This document shows, piece after piece, positions 1 to 9,758 of a DNA stretch of 21,997 nucleotides (its first letter is position 1; the number at the start of each line of letters is the position of its first letter). The DNA lies in assembly GCA_003427395.1 (NCBI GenBank), contig BFEA01000084.1, forward strand, positions 1,998,097-2,020,093, read 5' to 3'. The notes under the pieces are model-generated. The model was not told where the DNA came from. It searched no databases and worked only from the letters and a program-made list of their open reading frames with translations. The position numbers were made by a program, and so were the translations under genes. This stretch comes from Chara braunii (Eukaryota; Streptophyta; Charophyceae; Charales; Characeae).

Positions 1-51
<51 letters not shown>
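1..51. repeat. (GA)n microsatellite
   Basis: An uninterrupted GA dinucleotide run starts at the first base, so its true left end lies outside the window. A long complementary-type (TC)n run sits near the other end of the window. Arg/Glu- or Leu/Ser-rich open frames across such tracts are artefacts. Confidence 0.98.
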
Positions 52-52
<1 letters not shown>

Positions 53-1928
53 ATTCGCAATGATCTGATGGTTTCGTCAAGAGATTTCCAATACTTACAA
101 CAGGTGGGACATAATAAGTGATTCATACATGCAGGTCATAAGTGGCGCCCCTCTTCTTTTCTGAGGAGGTAGATCACTTGTAAGGTTATGCGTAATACAG
201 GCCAGATCACATCATCGACAGATCTAAACACTCTTGCACTCTCGAACAAAATCCCAACAACATTGCCCTTGTCAATCACTCAACCTTTCCCACGCATTCC
301 ATTCGCAACAATTCTTCAGCCTGATCAAAGATCAGTCCATTAATGACGATCTACACTCGTGGTTACTAACCGCGGAAGGTGCGAAAATGGCAGCCATACA
401 TTACTCGGTTTTCCCTGTGCTCTGCACCCCTGCCCTATCATCCCTTGGCTAATGCCGCTAATCAACACGCCGGCACATTAGGCAATCATTCCCTGACAAA
501 CATACATATTCATAGGGTAGGCAGGGAAAAGAAGTGCGAAATGGATACAATAAATGACAATCATACAAAAACCCAGAGATGAAAAAAAAGTCTCGGTTTA
601 ACTACCGCAAAACTACACTCACACCAAAGAACAGATTCGAGACAAGGAGGTGCATCTGCCGTAAAGTTCCATTATGGCCCCGGGCCATTCATCCATCCAA
701 CTCTGGTCGCTATCCTCATACGTCACGGTGCACCGACGATCCCTATCGTCGTGTGCCACCTTCCACCACCGCGATCGTCACCCTGCCGACTTAGGTTCTA
801 CACGCGCTTGCCCCAATCCCACAGTCCGTCGTGGCAATCAGGCGCGCAGCCAGCCAGTCTACAGTCAGCCCGTCGGGACTTTCCGACTCGCGATACATAC
901 ACACACCATCTAGCCACTGCTTCCCGGAAGCTGGCTAACGAGTTGAGAGAGAGATTTGTGGATGCGCTTACGGGATTTATAATTGCAAGAAGGGAGACAG
1001 ATGCGGGGAAGGATGAAGAATGAGGCAGAGGGGGCAAGGGAGGGTATGAGGGTAATCGCCCGTCGAAAGCCATGTCGATCCCTCAAAGTCCGATCTCAAC
1101 CAATCAGAATCGTCGCGTAGTAGGGATATCCGCTTACACAACGCTTCTCTTTGGCTAGATTGGGGGGTGGGGAGGGGGAGGGGAGGATCGACCGGGTTTT
1201 CAAATGGAGGTTTTAGAGCGGGAAGAAGAAGAGTGCGAAGGATAGCGCAAAACGGATCCAAGATTCAGATGATCAAGAAAGTAAAAAAGGGCGTGTGCGA
1301 GGAAGGAGAATGAAAAACAGTTACACGGGAGGGAGCGAGAAAGAATGTGCGCGCGAGGGAGGGCGTTGAGAGGAGCGTGAGAAGGAAGGAGGAGGGAGCT
1401 CGTATGCATGGTGCCGAACAACAAAAGAAAAATGGGCACCGAAACAGTTGCAGTTTTTCCCCGCCCTACACAAATTCAAAAATTGAAAACACCATATCCG
1501 CGCGTAAAGTTGGCGCGGGAAAAGAAAGAAAATCCTACGTCTATCCAAGTTCCTACAACATTCCCAGAGTTTTCCATGTCGAGGCCGAGAACATTCATAC
1601 GTGCAAGGACACGTCGAGTTCCGTAAATTCTGGAATTCCTAACCGTCGAGCCAAATTTCGAGCCCGCTCGCTAAGGCGCGCGTAATTTCCATGCATTTCC
1701 AAATTACAAAAATGACAGAATTTCAAGAGTCACCAGTGATGACAAAAATACAAGTCCCGGCGAGGTACCTTTAATCGAAAAGAAACAGAGAGGGGTTTTC
1801 GTGGGCCGAGCAAAACAAGGGGAGGAAAGGGGTCCGGTAGATGGCGCAGGTCCGGAAGTTGGTACATCACATATGTGACGCGCAGGGGGTTCCAAAATTA
1901 TGCGATCTCTTGATTGCATGTACATAAG
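52..1928. other. 1.9 kb without recognisable genes
   Basis: I see no conserved protein motif, RNA gene or clear repeat family here. Positions about 1150-1400 are strongly purine-rich on the plus strand. Several short open frames occur, the longest being 112 codons on the plus strand at 1347-1685. Their composition is dominated by the purine bias and nothing resembles a known family. A 15-base stretch, gtgctctgcacccct, near 417 recurs near 2163; at this length it may be chance. Confidence 0.6.
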
Positions 1929-2132
1929 TTAGGTTTCATGGCGGAGGAGGAAGGAGGGTGAAAAGAGGATGGATGAGGAACCAAGCGTATCAGGAGAGAG
2001 AGTGTCCACATCAGCAGAGACAGTCGAGCCATAGTTCATGTTGATGCCAACATCAATTGCAATATCTTCGCGAGTCTGTTGGCTCGAGCTGCTGGAATCC
2101 CCTTGTCTTCTTGATCGTCGGACATTATCCAT
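1929..2132 (-). pseudogene. Unrecognised open frame, possible 3' continuation of the 2185-3586 coding relic
   Basis: This minus-strand frame opens at an ATG (2132-2130) and runs 67 codons. It begins with a basic stretch and a run of five serines followed by two glutamines, then a mixed, acidic, Asp/Val/Thr-containing segment that reads more like protein than the flanks. It lies just after the stop of the 2185-2868 frame on the same strand, in a different frame. It could be the next segment of the same broken gene, a separate small ORF, or chance. No family is recognised. A neighbouring frame also stays open for part of this interval, which lowers confidence. Confidence 0.25.
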
Positions 2133-2184
2133 GTGACGCCATCATTGTCCGCTGGTTCTCCGTGTGCTCTGCACCCCTTCCCCG

Positions 2185-3586
2185 TCATTGAAAGTCCGCC
2201 CGCCGGTAGTCAACAAGGAGAGGGTGATAAAGAGGTTGGGGCCACTCAGATGGGAGCGGAGGGAAGTACTCCGCTGCTTCATCACCGGGATCGACGAAGT
2301 GTACGATCCCATGTGCGTGGGGGAAGCGATGATTGGGTCGCAACAGGGATAGCAGGTAGTCAGGATATAAGGAGGGGATGGTGCGGAGGACATTATCCCT
2401 TAGGGACTCATAGTCCTCCATGGCGGGAAAGGTGCCGGAGGTGATATAGTACAACTCCATATGGTTGAATTGTACCCATGGGACGCTGAAGAGAAGAACG
2501 TTGAGAGGGAAAGAGGGGGAGCGATAGGGGAAGACCGTACATAGAAGTTGCGCGGCGAAGTGATGACAAAATGCGCGGTTGGCAAAGATACGATAGTTCA
2601 GAGGGAATTCAAGGTGGGGGAGGGGACGAAAGGAGAGGAAATCAAGGGGGCAACGGAAGACGGGACGAGGATGGTACGTCCGGGCTGGAAGGAGGACGAG
2701 GACGAAACGCGGAGGGGGTGGATGTGGAGGGAGATGGTGAGCGAGAGCGGCGGCGCCGGTGGGAGGTTGTTGCGCCATCGTGTCGACGGGCGGCGTCCGA
2801 GGGAACAACGGGATCCAATGCGGATCCTCCCCCGATGGCAGGCAACGCTCGTGCTGGAGGAGCCTCACGGGGCTCAGGTGCTGACGCCTCTTCTTCCTCC
2901 TTTGACGTCGACCGGGCTTCCGACTCTTCGTCTGAAAGCCCTGCGATGGCTATGCGACCCGGGTCGTCGTCCGACGGTACCTCCCCGTTCTCCTGATGAG
3001 CCTTCCAAAACTTGTCGAAGTCGGAGTTATCCGACGCAAGTTCGTCTAGGTCCAAGTAGCACCAAACCGTAGGATCGTGGTCGCTTAGGTACTGCCCGTA
3101 ATCTTCCGTTCAGTTTGCCCAGATTACGGTTGGCGTCAACTTCCTCTCCAAGGTCACAAATTCAGCCTGGCTTGGATCGCTCAGATTGAAGGAGATAATG
3201 TCCGTCGGCAGGTCGTTGACGAGTTGAGACAAGAACGTGAGAAGCTCGTAGGCGATGGTTGCTCGACCACTCTTAGCAACTTCTCCGCACAGAAGCCCTA
3301 CCAACGTGCCATCGGTGGCCGTCTTTTTCAGCCACAACTGCACTAGTACCGACCATATGTCGTGGCTGTGCTCCAACTCCCGATTGCTGTAATATCACGA
3401 CCAGTGGCACTTCACCGTGAGCATGCACACGCTCACCGTCGCGAATTCAGTCCACTTGCGGATGTAGGCTGGACTGAATAGAGGGGTCGAGGGGGGCCGA
3501 ATTTCCAGAGTGAGAAGGGGATCGGCCCGAGATGGCCAAATGGTCGGAAGGTCGGAGGGGAGAGAGAAGGTGGAGAAGCGATTCAT
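2185..3586 (-). pseudogene. Unrecognised protein-coding relic, broken by two in-frame TGA codons and a frame change
   Basis: On the minus strand one frame starts at an ATG (3586-3584) and continues to 2642, interrupted only by TGA at 3397-3395 and TGA at 3112-3110. The conceptual product has a Pro/Leu-rich N-terminus. A mixed hydrophobic region follows, with LVQLWLKK near 3340 and many Leu, Trp and Tyr residues. Next come a Ser/Glu-rich acidic stretch ending in EEEEAS and an Arg/Ser/Pro-rich tail with RRRRSRSPSPS. From 2868 to 2185 a second frame is open for 227 codons; its later half is rich in Phe, Tyr, Trp and Pro and reads like globular protein, so a frameshift (or an intron) in the C-rich overlap 2642-2868 is likely. 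Both TGAs fit single transitions from CGA or TGG. It lies downstream of the E1 integrase in the same orientation, so it may be an extra 3' ORF of that element or a captured or older host gene. Function is unknown. Confidence 0.5.
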
Positions 3587-4071
3587 CGGCGTTTGGGGTA
3601 GGGATGAAGGTGGGGAAGCAGGCGAGCGGGGCGATCAGTGGCGCTAGTCCGAAGAGAGAAGGTGTCAATAGAGTCAGTCCCCACTACTTGTCGCCTTGGC
3701 TGGGCCAGTCGCTGTCGCCAATCAGCCGCCAATTCCTGGCCCCACTCTTAAAGACTGGTCACCACTGCATTGCGCCTCTGCATGCCGATCGTACACAGAT
3801 CGCCACTAAAAGCCACGATTACCGTCACATCGCTCTGAGTAGATCGTGAGAAGCGATGAAACCCTGATGCTTCTGCCAAGATGACTGTTGAGCCTCAATC
3901 GGTCGATATAGTTATTTCAACGGCAGCACACCAAGCCCCTTGACTGAAGAGCTGCGCAAACTGGAGAAATCGGGATTGAGACGGGGGTGCGCGACGCCGC
4001 GACTTGACGAAACTGCAACAAAGCTCGAGGTTGAAGAAGCTGGGGTGGAAGAGCCGGCTCAATGACAAAAC
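3587..4071. other. Spacer between E1 pol and the unknown relic
   Basis: This is where a polypurine tract and 3' LTR of E1 would be expected on the minus strand. A short G-rich minus-strand stretch (aaggggcttgg, about 3933-3943) is the only polypurine-like candidate, and it is weak. I could not match this interval to the sequence upstream of gag, so no 3' LTR is called. The frame of the integrase C-terminal domain and one neighbouring frame stay fairly open past 4072 on the minus strand, so the polyprotein may originally have ended further left. Confidence 0.4.
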
Positions 4072-4458
4072 TCATGGCGAAGGTGAAGGAGATGTAGAAT
4101 CAGACGAAGGAAAGGAAACAAGTTCCTCGTCCGCGCTGATGGAAGAAGAAAGAGAGGGATTGGGGTTCTCAGAAGGAGGGAGGGGGCGAAGGTAAGAGGT
4201 GTGACAGACAATGGGAAGGGAGCTATGGCTGGCGCTAGCCTTGGGCGCGATGCGCACCGTGTTGGCTCCGTTAGGACCGAGTTCTACGACACGAAAACAG
4301 CCAGAGAATTTGGGAGCGAGTTTACGGTCACGTGCACATTTGTGTACATGCACCAGATCCCCTAGCTTATATTAGTGTTGCGGGCCTGCATTTCCATGTC
4401 GGGCCTCGTAGCTACGGACCTGTCTACCGTGGGCCAGTTCAGTCATTTTCTGTCTTTT
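4072..4458 (-). pseudogene. E1 integrase C-terminal domain and polyprotein tail
   Basis: This is in frame with the integrase core after the TGA at 4461-4459, and is broken again by TAA at 4374-4372. After that stop it reads YKLGDLVHVHK, then a basic stretch, then KLAPKFSGCFRVVELG. This is the usual small beta-barrel pattern (GD-L-V, then KL-P-F-G-F-V) found C-terminal to the catalytic core of Ty3/gypsy integrases, which contributes to DNA binding. It is followed by YLRPL, a common end motif, and a Ser/Pro-rich acidic tail to TGA at 4074-4072. No chromodomain follows. Both internal stops fit single C-to-T type changes (for example CAA to TAA at 4374). Confidence 0.8.
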
Positions 4459-5415
4459 TCAGGCCAGCTTAGGAACAACCCTTTCCATTAAATTTGCATA
4501 CCGCTTGGCTTTGGTCTTAAGGGCCGCACACGTGTCCCTGCCCCCTTTTTCGACAATTTTTGCGATACCCCGATTATCGACACATGAAAGGCTATTGGTC
4601 CGAAGCTGGAAGGGGGTGAACCCCGTTGACTCATGAGGGGTCGCTCGATGGATCCCGACGATCTGATAAACAATCTCAGGCCAATGACTCGTGTCACGAG
4701 CCGCCAAATTCTTGCGGGGGGCGGTCTTAATCATGCGAATCACGTTTTCGACCAATCCGTTCGATTGGAAAACATGGGGAGCGGTGTGTCGGAGAGTAAT
4801 GCCATGTCGCATTAGTGATTCCTCTACCTCAGCTTTGAATTCGGACCCATTATCGGTTAGAATCTCCTCTGTATCTAGATGAGTATTGAGGAATCGATCG
4901 CTGTAGGTGGCTATTTCTGAATCCTTACGTGTCTTGCATGGGTAGACTTCGATATATTTCGAGAAATGGTCGATTAACACTAAGAGGACGGAATATTCGC
5001 AGCGGTTGGGGCCAGGTGGCACGTCAATATCTGTCGTATCCATACTGATATGCTGAAAAGGCCGTTCTAGCTCTGTCGGGACTATCATATTTGGTCCACG
5101 AATGGGTGCATGGTCGGCCGCACAGACCAGACAGTTAGCAACCACGTGCTTCACATCATCCCGGATATAAGACCAAAACCATCGATTTTGATCGATAGTT
5201 GCCTCGGTGACACGTATGGCGAAATGAGCGGCCTGTTCCCCGTGCGCCAATCTACTCTGGTCATATCTCTGGAAGGGATGGGGAACCGTCAACCATAATC
5301 CCGATCTGTCTATTTTAAGCTTCTCCAAATGCTCGTTGATCCATCGATAATCTCGGGACCTTTCGGTAGTCCGACACCTGTCATGCTTAGTAAGATGGTC
5401 CAATGGTTGGCCAGC
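4459..5415 (-). pseudogene. E1 integrase (zinc-binding and catalytic core)
   Basis: Integrase inserts the cDNA copy into the host genome. Numbering from codon 5403, the N-terminal HHCC zinc-binding module is visible as H54, H60, C91 and C94 (H-x5-H-x30-C-x2-C). The RNase H-like catalytic core has D122 (in SMDTTD), D184 (in LTDNGSEF) and E219 (in SNGLVEN), with 34 residues between the last two, close to the canonical D,D-35-E. The characteristic TGFTPFQL stretch follows near the end of the core. The module has no internal stop over 314 codons, the longest intact piece of the element. It is separated from the upstream PHD segment by one in-frame TAA at 5418-5416 and from the C-terminal domain by TGA at 4461-4459. 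All catalytic residues are present, so decay affects continuity rather than the active site. Confidence 0.93.
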
Positions 5416-5799
5416 TTATTTAGCTAGTAATATTTTCTCCGTCCATACCTCCACCCATCGATACTTTCGAACTTTCGTACGAAGTTTGTCCGTCCTACAC
5501 AGGGGACATCTCCACCCCTTATTACTCGTTCTGTATCGAACACACGCGCCATGTGCATGATTGACACACGTGGCGCATTCTACCCAGTCAGTAAATCCAG
5601 ACCCAAAGGGATAACAGTCTACTCCATAAACTCGGGAAATACACGTGCAAAAATAACAGAATTTGTCCGGGAGATTGGCGAGGAAGTCCGAGTGAGCGAG
5701 GGGAGCGGAAGGGGTGGGAGAGTTTGAGAGAGAGGGGGTTTCCATTGTTCGGAGAGAGGAAGGGAGAGAGAAGCGGGGTTGGGTGCACGTGTCCACTTA
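5416..5799 (-). pseudogene. E1 PHD-type zinc finger segment between RNase H and integrase
   Basis: In the same frame as RNase H and integrase, this 126-codon stretch lies between TAA at 5799-5797 and TAA at 5418-5416. After a Ser/Pro-rich linker, residues counted from 5796 show C47-x2-C50, then C74-x2-C77-x4-H82-x2-C85, then C97-x2-C100. This is the C4HC3 spacing of a PHD finger. It also has the usual aromatic residues: W71 two positions before the third Cys pair begins, and W95 two before the last pair. The 23-residue gap between the first and second pairs is slightly long for the family. A basic tail (RTKVRKYR) follows. PHD fingers typically read histone H3 tails, so a role in chromatin targeting of integration is possible but is inference. 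It is distinct from the HHCC module of the integrase, which is present separately downstream. Confidence 0.75.
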
Positions 5800-6345
5800 A
5801 CCCTTCGGCAAGATCTCCACTTGTCCGTACTGAGGCTCGTTCTTTGGCTCCGGGTCGTGCCAAGGGATCACTTCCTCACTCCTGGGTACCTTGTCGGGGC
5901 GTTGGAGTCGTGTCAGCCCATCCGCGTTCTTGTGCTTTCAATGACGAATGTCAAAGTCCATACTCTGCAACGTGGTGGCCCATCGCCCGATCATGCCCAA
6001 GTAGTCCTTGGACTTCTTCAGTGCCAGCAACGGTTTGTGATCGGTCACCAACGCAAACTTCCGGCCATATAAGTATGCTCCGAAATGACTGATCCCCCAC
6101 AAGGCCGCGTAGCATTCCCCAGTCAGGGCAGAGTAGTTGCGTTTACAAGACGGCACTGTCTTGGACGCGTATTCCACCACGTGTTTGAGGCCGTCTGGTC
6201 CCACCTGGGCCAAGATCGTTGAGACCGCCTCGGACTGCCAATCAGTGATGAGGATAAAGGGTTTTCCTGGGTCTGGTCGTATGAGGACTGGAGCCGAAAT
6301 CAATGCCGCCTTCAGTTCTCGGAAAGCCCGATCGCATTGCGGAGT
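5800..6345 (-). pseudogene. E1 RNase H domain
   Basis: RNase H degrades the RNA strand during reverse transcription. Counting from codon 6303, the first catalytic Asp is D21 in ILITDWQ, the Glu is E63 in TGECYAAL and the next Asp is D88 in LVTDHKPLL, all in the order expected for Ty3/gypsy RNase H. The family usually has TDAS at the first Asp; TDWQ here is shared with E2. The frame is cut by TGA at 5940-5938 just after the MDFDIRH stretch. Directly after it the sequence resumes with KHKNADGLTR, the conserved end of the domain, so the stop is a point change (CGA to TGA fits). A further TGA at 6348-6346 separates the domain from the RT. The linker to the PHD segment contains the EEVIPW stretch, also recognisable in E2. 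Confidence 0.92.
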
Positions 6346-7555
6346 TCAGATCAACGGCTGATCCTTTTTCAGCAAATTCGTGAGTGGTCTCGCGATCACC
6401 ACAAACCCCTTGATGAACCTACGATTGTACGATGCCAAACCCAAAAAGGCACGCACTTGTGTTACGGACATCGGTACTGGAGCGTCCTTCAAGGCTGTCA
6501 CTTTCTGAGGCTCCGACTGCAACCCTTGATCCGTAACCACGTGGCCGAGGAAGGAGATCTCAGTGAGGAAAAATTGGCACTTCTCAATAGCTACCTTGAA
6601 TTCAGCGTCCTTCAGCGCATGCAAGATCCATTCAATGTGCTGCACGTGCCCCTCATAGGAACTTGAAAACACAAGGATATCATCCATATAAACAATCACA
6701 CAATAATTGACTATGCTCTGCGCCAGGTTGCCAGCCGCGTTTTTCGCACGAAGTTATGGAAAACCATGTTCATCGCACGCTGAAACGTGGTTGGGGCATT
6801 GCAAATCCCCATCGGGCATCGAATCCATCGCCAAGTCCATTCGAAAGAATGAAAATCGTTTTCAGGCGATCCTCTTTTCTAACAAGGAAATGGTGGAGCC
6901 CATGGCGAACGTCACATTTATTGAAAAATCGAGCACTACCGATAGCATCCAACAACTCATCGATCCGGGGGAGGGGATACACATCCTTAATCCTGATATC
7001 ATTCAATTTTCGATAATCGATGCATATATGAATTCCTCCTGCCTTTTTCGGTACAATCACTACCGGAAACGACCATGGTCCGATGGCGGGTTCGATCCAA
7101 CCATTAGCTTAGAACTCCTTAATCCTCTGAAACGCGGCCACTCTTTGCGCCGACGAATACCGATAGGGAGCGCAGCTAATCGGTGGATGATCCCCCGTGA
7201 GGATCGCATGCTCAATCACGCTGGATAATCCAATATCATTATCATGCACACTCAACACCTCTGCATACCCATACAAAACATCAATCAGGGATCTTTGGAT
7301 TTCTTGGGGGACATGACTGGGTATTGCAATCACGGGGCTATCAGAGAGGTTAAGGGGCATTTCGATCCAATCCACCCTTCGTGATCGCCTGTCGTTAACG
7401 CTTGAGAACATGAAACTACTAGTTCGGACTGAGAAGACGGTGACAATCATCCGTGATTCGGCCGGACTGATCATCTCAGTTTCCTTAATTTCGATATCGG
7501 TCTCAAAATCACCGATGCTTTTTGCTACTTCCAATCCTGTCAACTTAGTCATTTC
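6346..7555 (-). pseudogene. E1 reverse transcriptase with upstream linker
   Basis: The N-terminal linker (7552-7112) ends in the usual EHAILTGDHPP-type stretch that precedes Ty3/gypsy RT. After TAA at 7111-7109 the RT continues in frame with GWIEPA, then VVIVPKK, CIDYRKLN and YPLPRIDELL. The first catalytic Asp is in FFNKCDVRHG. A frame change near 6843-6850 leads to RCPMGICNAPTTFQRAMNM. A second near 6725-6735 leads to the polymerase box IVYMDDILVF (YMDD at 6679-6690). The connection region (FFLTEISFLGHVV, then FLGLASYNRRFI) follows. All catalytic aspartates are intact; only two frameshifts and two stops (7109, 6346) break the domain. TAG at 7558-7556 separates it from the protease segment. 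Confidence 0.94.
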
Positions 7556-8030
7556 CTACATGAGATCTGAAACATCATCTATCGGAGTCTCTGCTTCTTG
7601 CTTAATCAGGGCGATCATGGCTCCTTGCGTAAGTAATGATCTAGGTGGAGAAACAAAAAGATCCAGATACTGATCCATCTTCTGATACCTAGCCCGAAGT
7701 GAGAGCGCGCGTTGTTTAGAATCGAAGTGTATCCGTGCTCCTACCGCCATCGCCCAAGGCAGTCCCAACAGTATTGAATCTGACCAGCTTGTTAACCAGA
7801 ATGTGCACCCGGCCCACCTTGACTGCGACATTCTCAATGATTCCTATTATATTCATGGATGCTTCATCGGTCGAGACATAGTTGTCCTTCCCTGGTAGTG
7901 GAAGGATCGAGTTTAGTCGGCCCATCTTTCTGACTGTGTCCAGGGATATAGCTACGGCCGATGATCCGGCATCAATAAGAGCGTTAAACGGTTTACCTCA
8001 GACCTCACAATCACACTCGGCACTCTTCCA
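7556..8030 (-). pseudogene. E1 aspartic protease
   Basis: Retropepsin-like protease that would cleave the Gag-Pol polyprotein. After TGA at 8000-7998 the frame reads FNALIDAGSSAVAIS, placing the active-site triplet at 7965-7973. The usual Asp-Ser/Thr-Gly is Asp-Ala-Gly here, whereas E2 keeps Asp-Ser-Gly. The second structural motif, ILLGLPW (7754-7774), lies one frame away; a frameshift at about 7772-7790 joins them. The sequence then continues with GARIHFDSK and a Glu/Lys-rich linker to TAG at 7558-7556. The Ala at the second active-site position would be expected to impair or abolish activity, though lineage-specific variation cannot be excluded from two copies. Confidence 0.85.
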
Positions 8031-8600
8031 TAGGACCGATCGGAAACGCACAAAATGATCTCTCTCTGCGTAAGAGATGGCGGCGATTCTTGCCGTTTCG
8101 GGTGCGTCAGATTCGATCGCAGGGGGAGGACTTGCCTCAGTCTTGTCTTCTTTCTTCTTCTTTAGCATACGGTGAACATGCTGATATGTGAAGCGCTTTT
8201 GATTCTTCTGGCATTGCTGCAGGAACTTATCATTTGCAGCTTCAGATATGGTCAGCAAGTGTCCTACGGGGACCGGGACTCGGATGTCCAACTGTTTGAG
8301 TGTCTGTAGGACATCGATCTCTCCCATTTGAAACTGTGGTCGTGGTTCTGACCCCTGTTCGACCCATTCGAGCTCGTCTTTGGCAGGTCGGATTGCTCCG
8401 ATCAGTCCTGCCAAATAAAGGTACTCGGTCGGATCAACGACATCGGTGGCTTCGGAAGATGATCCCGAAGTAGACGCGATAGGGTCGGTTGAGGGCGGTT
8501 GTTCGACCGAGAAGGAGGAAGCTTCTCTTGCGGCTTCCAATACTGCGGCCACCCGACCTTGATTCAAGGCCACAGGCGCGGCTGCCGGCAGCGGTTGATT
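8001..8600 (-). pseudogene. E1 gag-protease linker region
   Basis: An open stretch joins the zinc knuckle to the protease. It is Ser/Pro/Thr-rich at first. It then carries a conserved-looking module with LDIRVPVPVGHLL and a basic run (MLKKKKEDK). It ends in KSAECDCEV just before the protease. E2 has recognisable counterparts of the DVLQTL-LDI stretch and of the CDC(E/K)V end, which shows this is a genuine family feature rather than spacer. Its role is unknown; in many Ty3/gypsy elements a short leucine-containing module sits here between nucleocapsid and protease. Confidence 0.65.
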
Positions 8601-9640
8601 ATGTTTCGGCTGGGGGCATTCACGCGCAAAGTGTCCAGGCTGCTGGATTGGCCGCATGAGGGGGAGCTGGAGGAGGAGTTAGTCCAATTGCAGGAGGGGC
8701 GGTCAGCAGCGGGTATGGGGTAGAAACGGGGCGAGAAGGGCTGGAATTAGCTTTCATTAGCTTTGTCATGATCTGTTCCAACCGATCCATCTGAGAAGGC
8801 TGCACCTGAAGCAGATTATTCATCTACTCAGACTGTTTAGTTGTGGCGGTATGAATCATTTGGGCCAGATGCATGTTAGTGATAGGCACTGATGCGGCGT
8901 CTTGGGCCATTACTGTGTTTACATGCGCCATTTTGGGGGGAGGAGGAGATCTCGTGAGAGGTAGGGAGTGATACGGGACTCGTCGGGGAGGGATCCGGAG
9001 CGGGGCCATCCTGGTAGTCGTGGTCAGGACGAGGGTAAAATCGTCCTACCGCTCAGAGCCACAACCGCCGCTTAGCAGCCACGTCTTGGATCGTGTCCGA
9101 AATTTCTTCGTCTCCCTGACTAATATACTTACGCGTGTCCAGTAGATCTAGCTCGAGGGCTTTAGCTATGATGACAGACAATTGGTTCGTCTTGGGAGGG
9201 ACCTTTTTCTGTAGTTTTGCCTTCAACACGGGATTGCGGAGATGGTCTATGAACATATCTCGAACAGCATTTTCTTCTCGTTCGGATTTGTCTGATGCGG
9301 TCTGAAATCGGTCCACAAAGTCGGGTAATAGTTCCCCTGGTTCCTGCGGACAGGTTTTCAATACAAACCATGCAGCATCTTTGCTGACTGTGTCGAATCG
9401 TGCTATGAACGTTCTCTTTAAGGTGTCCCAATCTACCCATCTATGTCTTCTAAACCAATCATGTGCGGTATTTCGAAGTAACTGGGTGATGACGCGGGGA
9501 AGGTCCTCGACGCCATATCCCTGAGCTTGCATGGCTTCGAGCCATGCCTCCAGATGAGTGTAGTTAGGGTAGAATGGAAAGGTAGCGGGAATGCTTACCA
9601 TCACCCGGCGAGGTGTTCCATTAGCATCGGCCATGGGCAT
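8601..9640 (-). pseudogene. E1 gag (capsid and nucleocapsid)
   Basis: Gag forms the virus-like particle. The frame starts at ATG 9640-9638 (MPMADANG) and shows the retrotransposon Gag capsid pattern: aromatic-rich FPFYPNY, LEAWLEAM, then TAHDWFRRH followed by W71, L74, F78 and F82. TGA at 9055-9053 interrupts a Pro-rich stretch, a frame change falls near a G6 run (8935-8940), and TAG at 8826-8824 interrupts again before a Met/Gln/Leu-rich helix. The nucleocapsid zinc knuckle is partly recognisable as QQPGHFARECPQ (8616-8657). The His and last Cys are present, but the first Cys pair of the usual CCHC is lost through a frame change and a substitution. ATG 9640 is the first start in frame after an upstream stop and lies about 120 bases past the candidate primer binding site. 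Confidence 0.85.
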
Positions 9641-9758
9641 CTTTATTCGAGCCTCGGCGGACCTCTATCGAGTGACGGGAGGACTGAGACGATTAGATTG
9701 TTTGGCTGATCTTCCTCTCGCCAGCTCGTCTTACTATCGTCAGAACCGACACGTGTCA

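Noticed and set aside
1347-1685. 112-codon plus-strand ORF
   Set aside because: It follows strong purine bias, no motif is visible and no flanking signals support a gene.
3587-4071. 3' LTR of E1
   Set aside because: No sequence here could be matched to the region upstream of gag, and the polypurine-like candidate near 3933 is weak.
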